Assembly: GCF_016612865.1 (NCBI RefSeq)
Contig: NZ_JAENZZ010000004.1
Location: 1-35,094, forward strand
Source of the DNA: Blastococcus sp. TML/M2B
GTDB taxonomy: Bacteria; Actinomycetota; Actinomycetes; Mycobacteriales; Geodermatophilaceae
Direction of reading: 5' to 3'
DNA: 35,094 bases
How positions within the stretch are numbered: the first letter of the stretch is position 1; each line of letters opens with the position of its first letter. The translations under genes and the position numbers were made by a program. The notes beneath the pieces were generated by a model. It was not told where the DNA came from. It saw only the letters and a list, made by a program, of their open reading frames with translations, and searched no databases. Below are positions 31,149 to 35,094 of the stretch, piece after piece.

Positions 31149-35094
<3,946 letters not shown>

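Overview
The window is a piece of a very GC-rich actinobacterial chromosome. Codons end almost always in G or C, GTG starts are common, and many genes overlap as GTGA or TGATG. Gene order follows the Mycobacterium tuberculosis Rv1691-Rv1710 neighbourhood: TPR protein, HAD phosphatase, small protein, tlyA, nadK, recN, steA, steB/mctB, pyrG, NUDIX, xerD, parA-like, scpA, scpB. Several DUF222/HNH features and the overall style suggest Geodermatophilaceae (Blastococcus, Geodermatophilus, Modestobacter); that family assignment is inference.

Layout, mostly on the minus strand. 1-3128: parA-like ATPase, a ribbon-helix-helix protein, scpA and scpB (scpB runs off the left edge), a chromosome partition/condensation operon. 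3339-5429: xerD and alanine dehydrogenase. 5537-8658: accessory stretch with a plus-strand two-TM protein, a strong palindromic hairpin, a DUF222/HNH gene and an unrecognised 229-residue protein with lower GC. 8852-19258: a long tight operon read steA, steB, MraY/WecA-like phosphotransferase, MurJ-like flippase, GT4 glycosyltransferase, large phosphatase-like membrane protein, pyrG, NUDIX. This joins cell-separation factors to what looks like a surface-glycan assembly set and is my main candidate for an under-described system. 19424-21070: a TetR regulator and a methyltransferase, convergent on a perfect 17-bp hairpin. 21134-24916: recN, nadK, tlyA and a 61-residue protein. 25111-28586: SCP2-like protein, HAD phosphatase, DUF1015 protein and an SSB-like OB-fold protein. 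28679-30808: a low-complexity Arg-rich repeat/TPR/acidic-tail protein. 30921-35094: rRNA operon (16S-23S-5S, minus strand), with 16S running off the right edge.

Two things affect how the window should be used. First, thirteen single-base frameshifts break ten otherwise normal genes, mostly in G/C runs, and one base added or removed restores each frame exactly. That pattern points to sequencing error, not pseudogenes. Second, the rRNA operon is damaged: the 16S lacks an internal segment including the 530 loop, the 16S 3' end, whole spacer and 23S 5' end are missing at a direct 16S/23S fusion, and the 23S lacks an internal segment in its 5' part. These are most likely assembly collapses, but should be verified.
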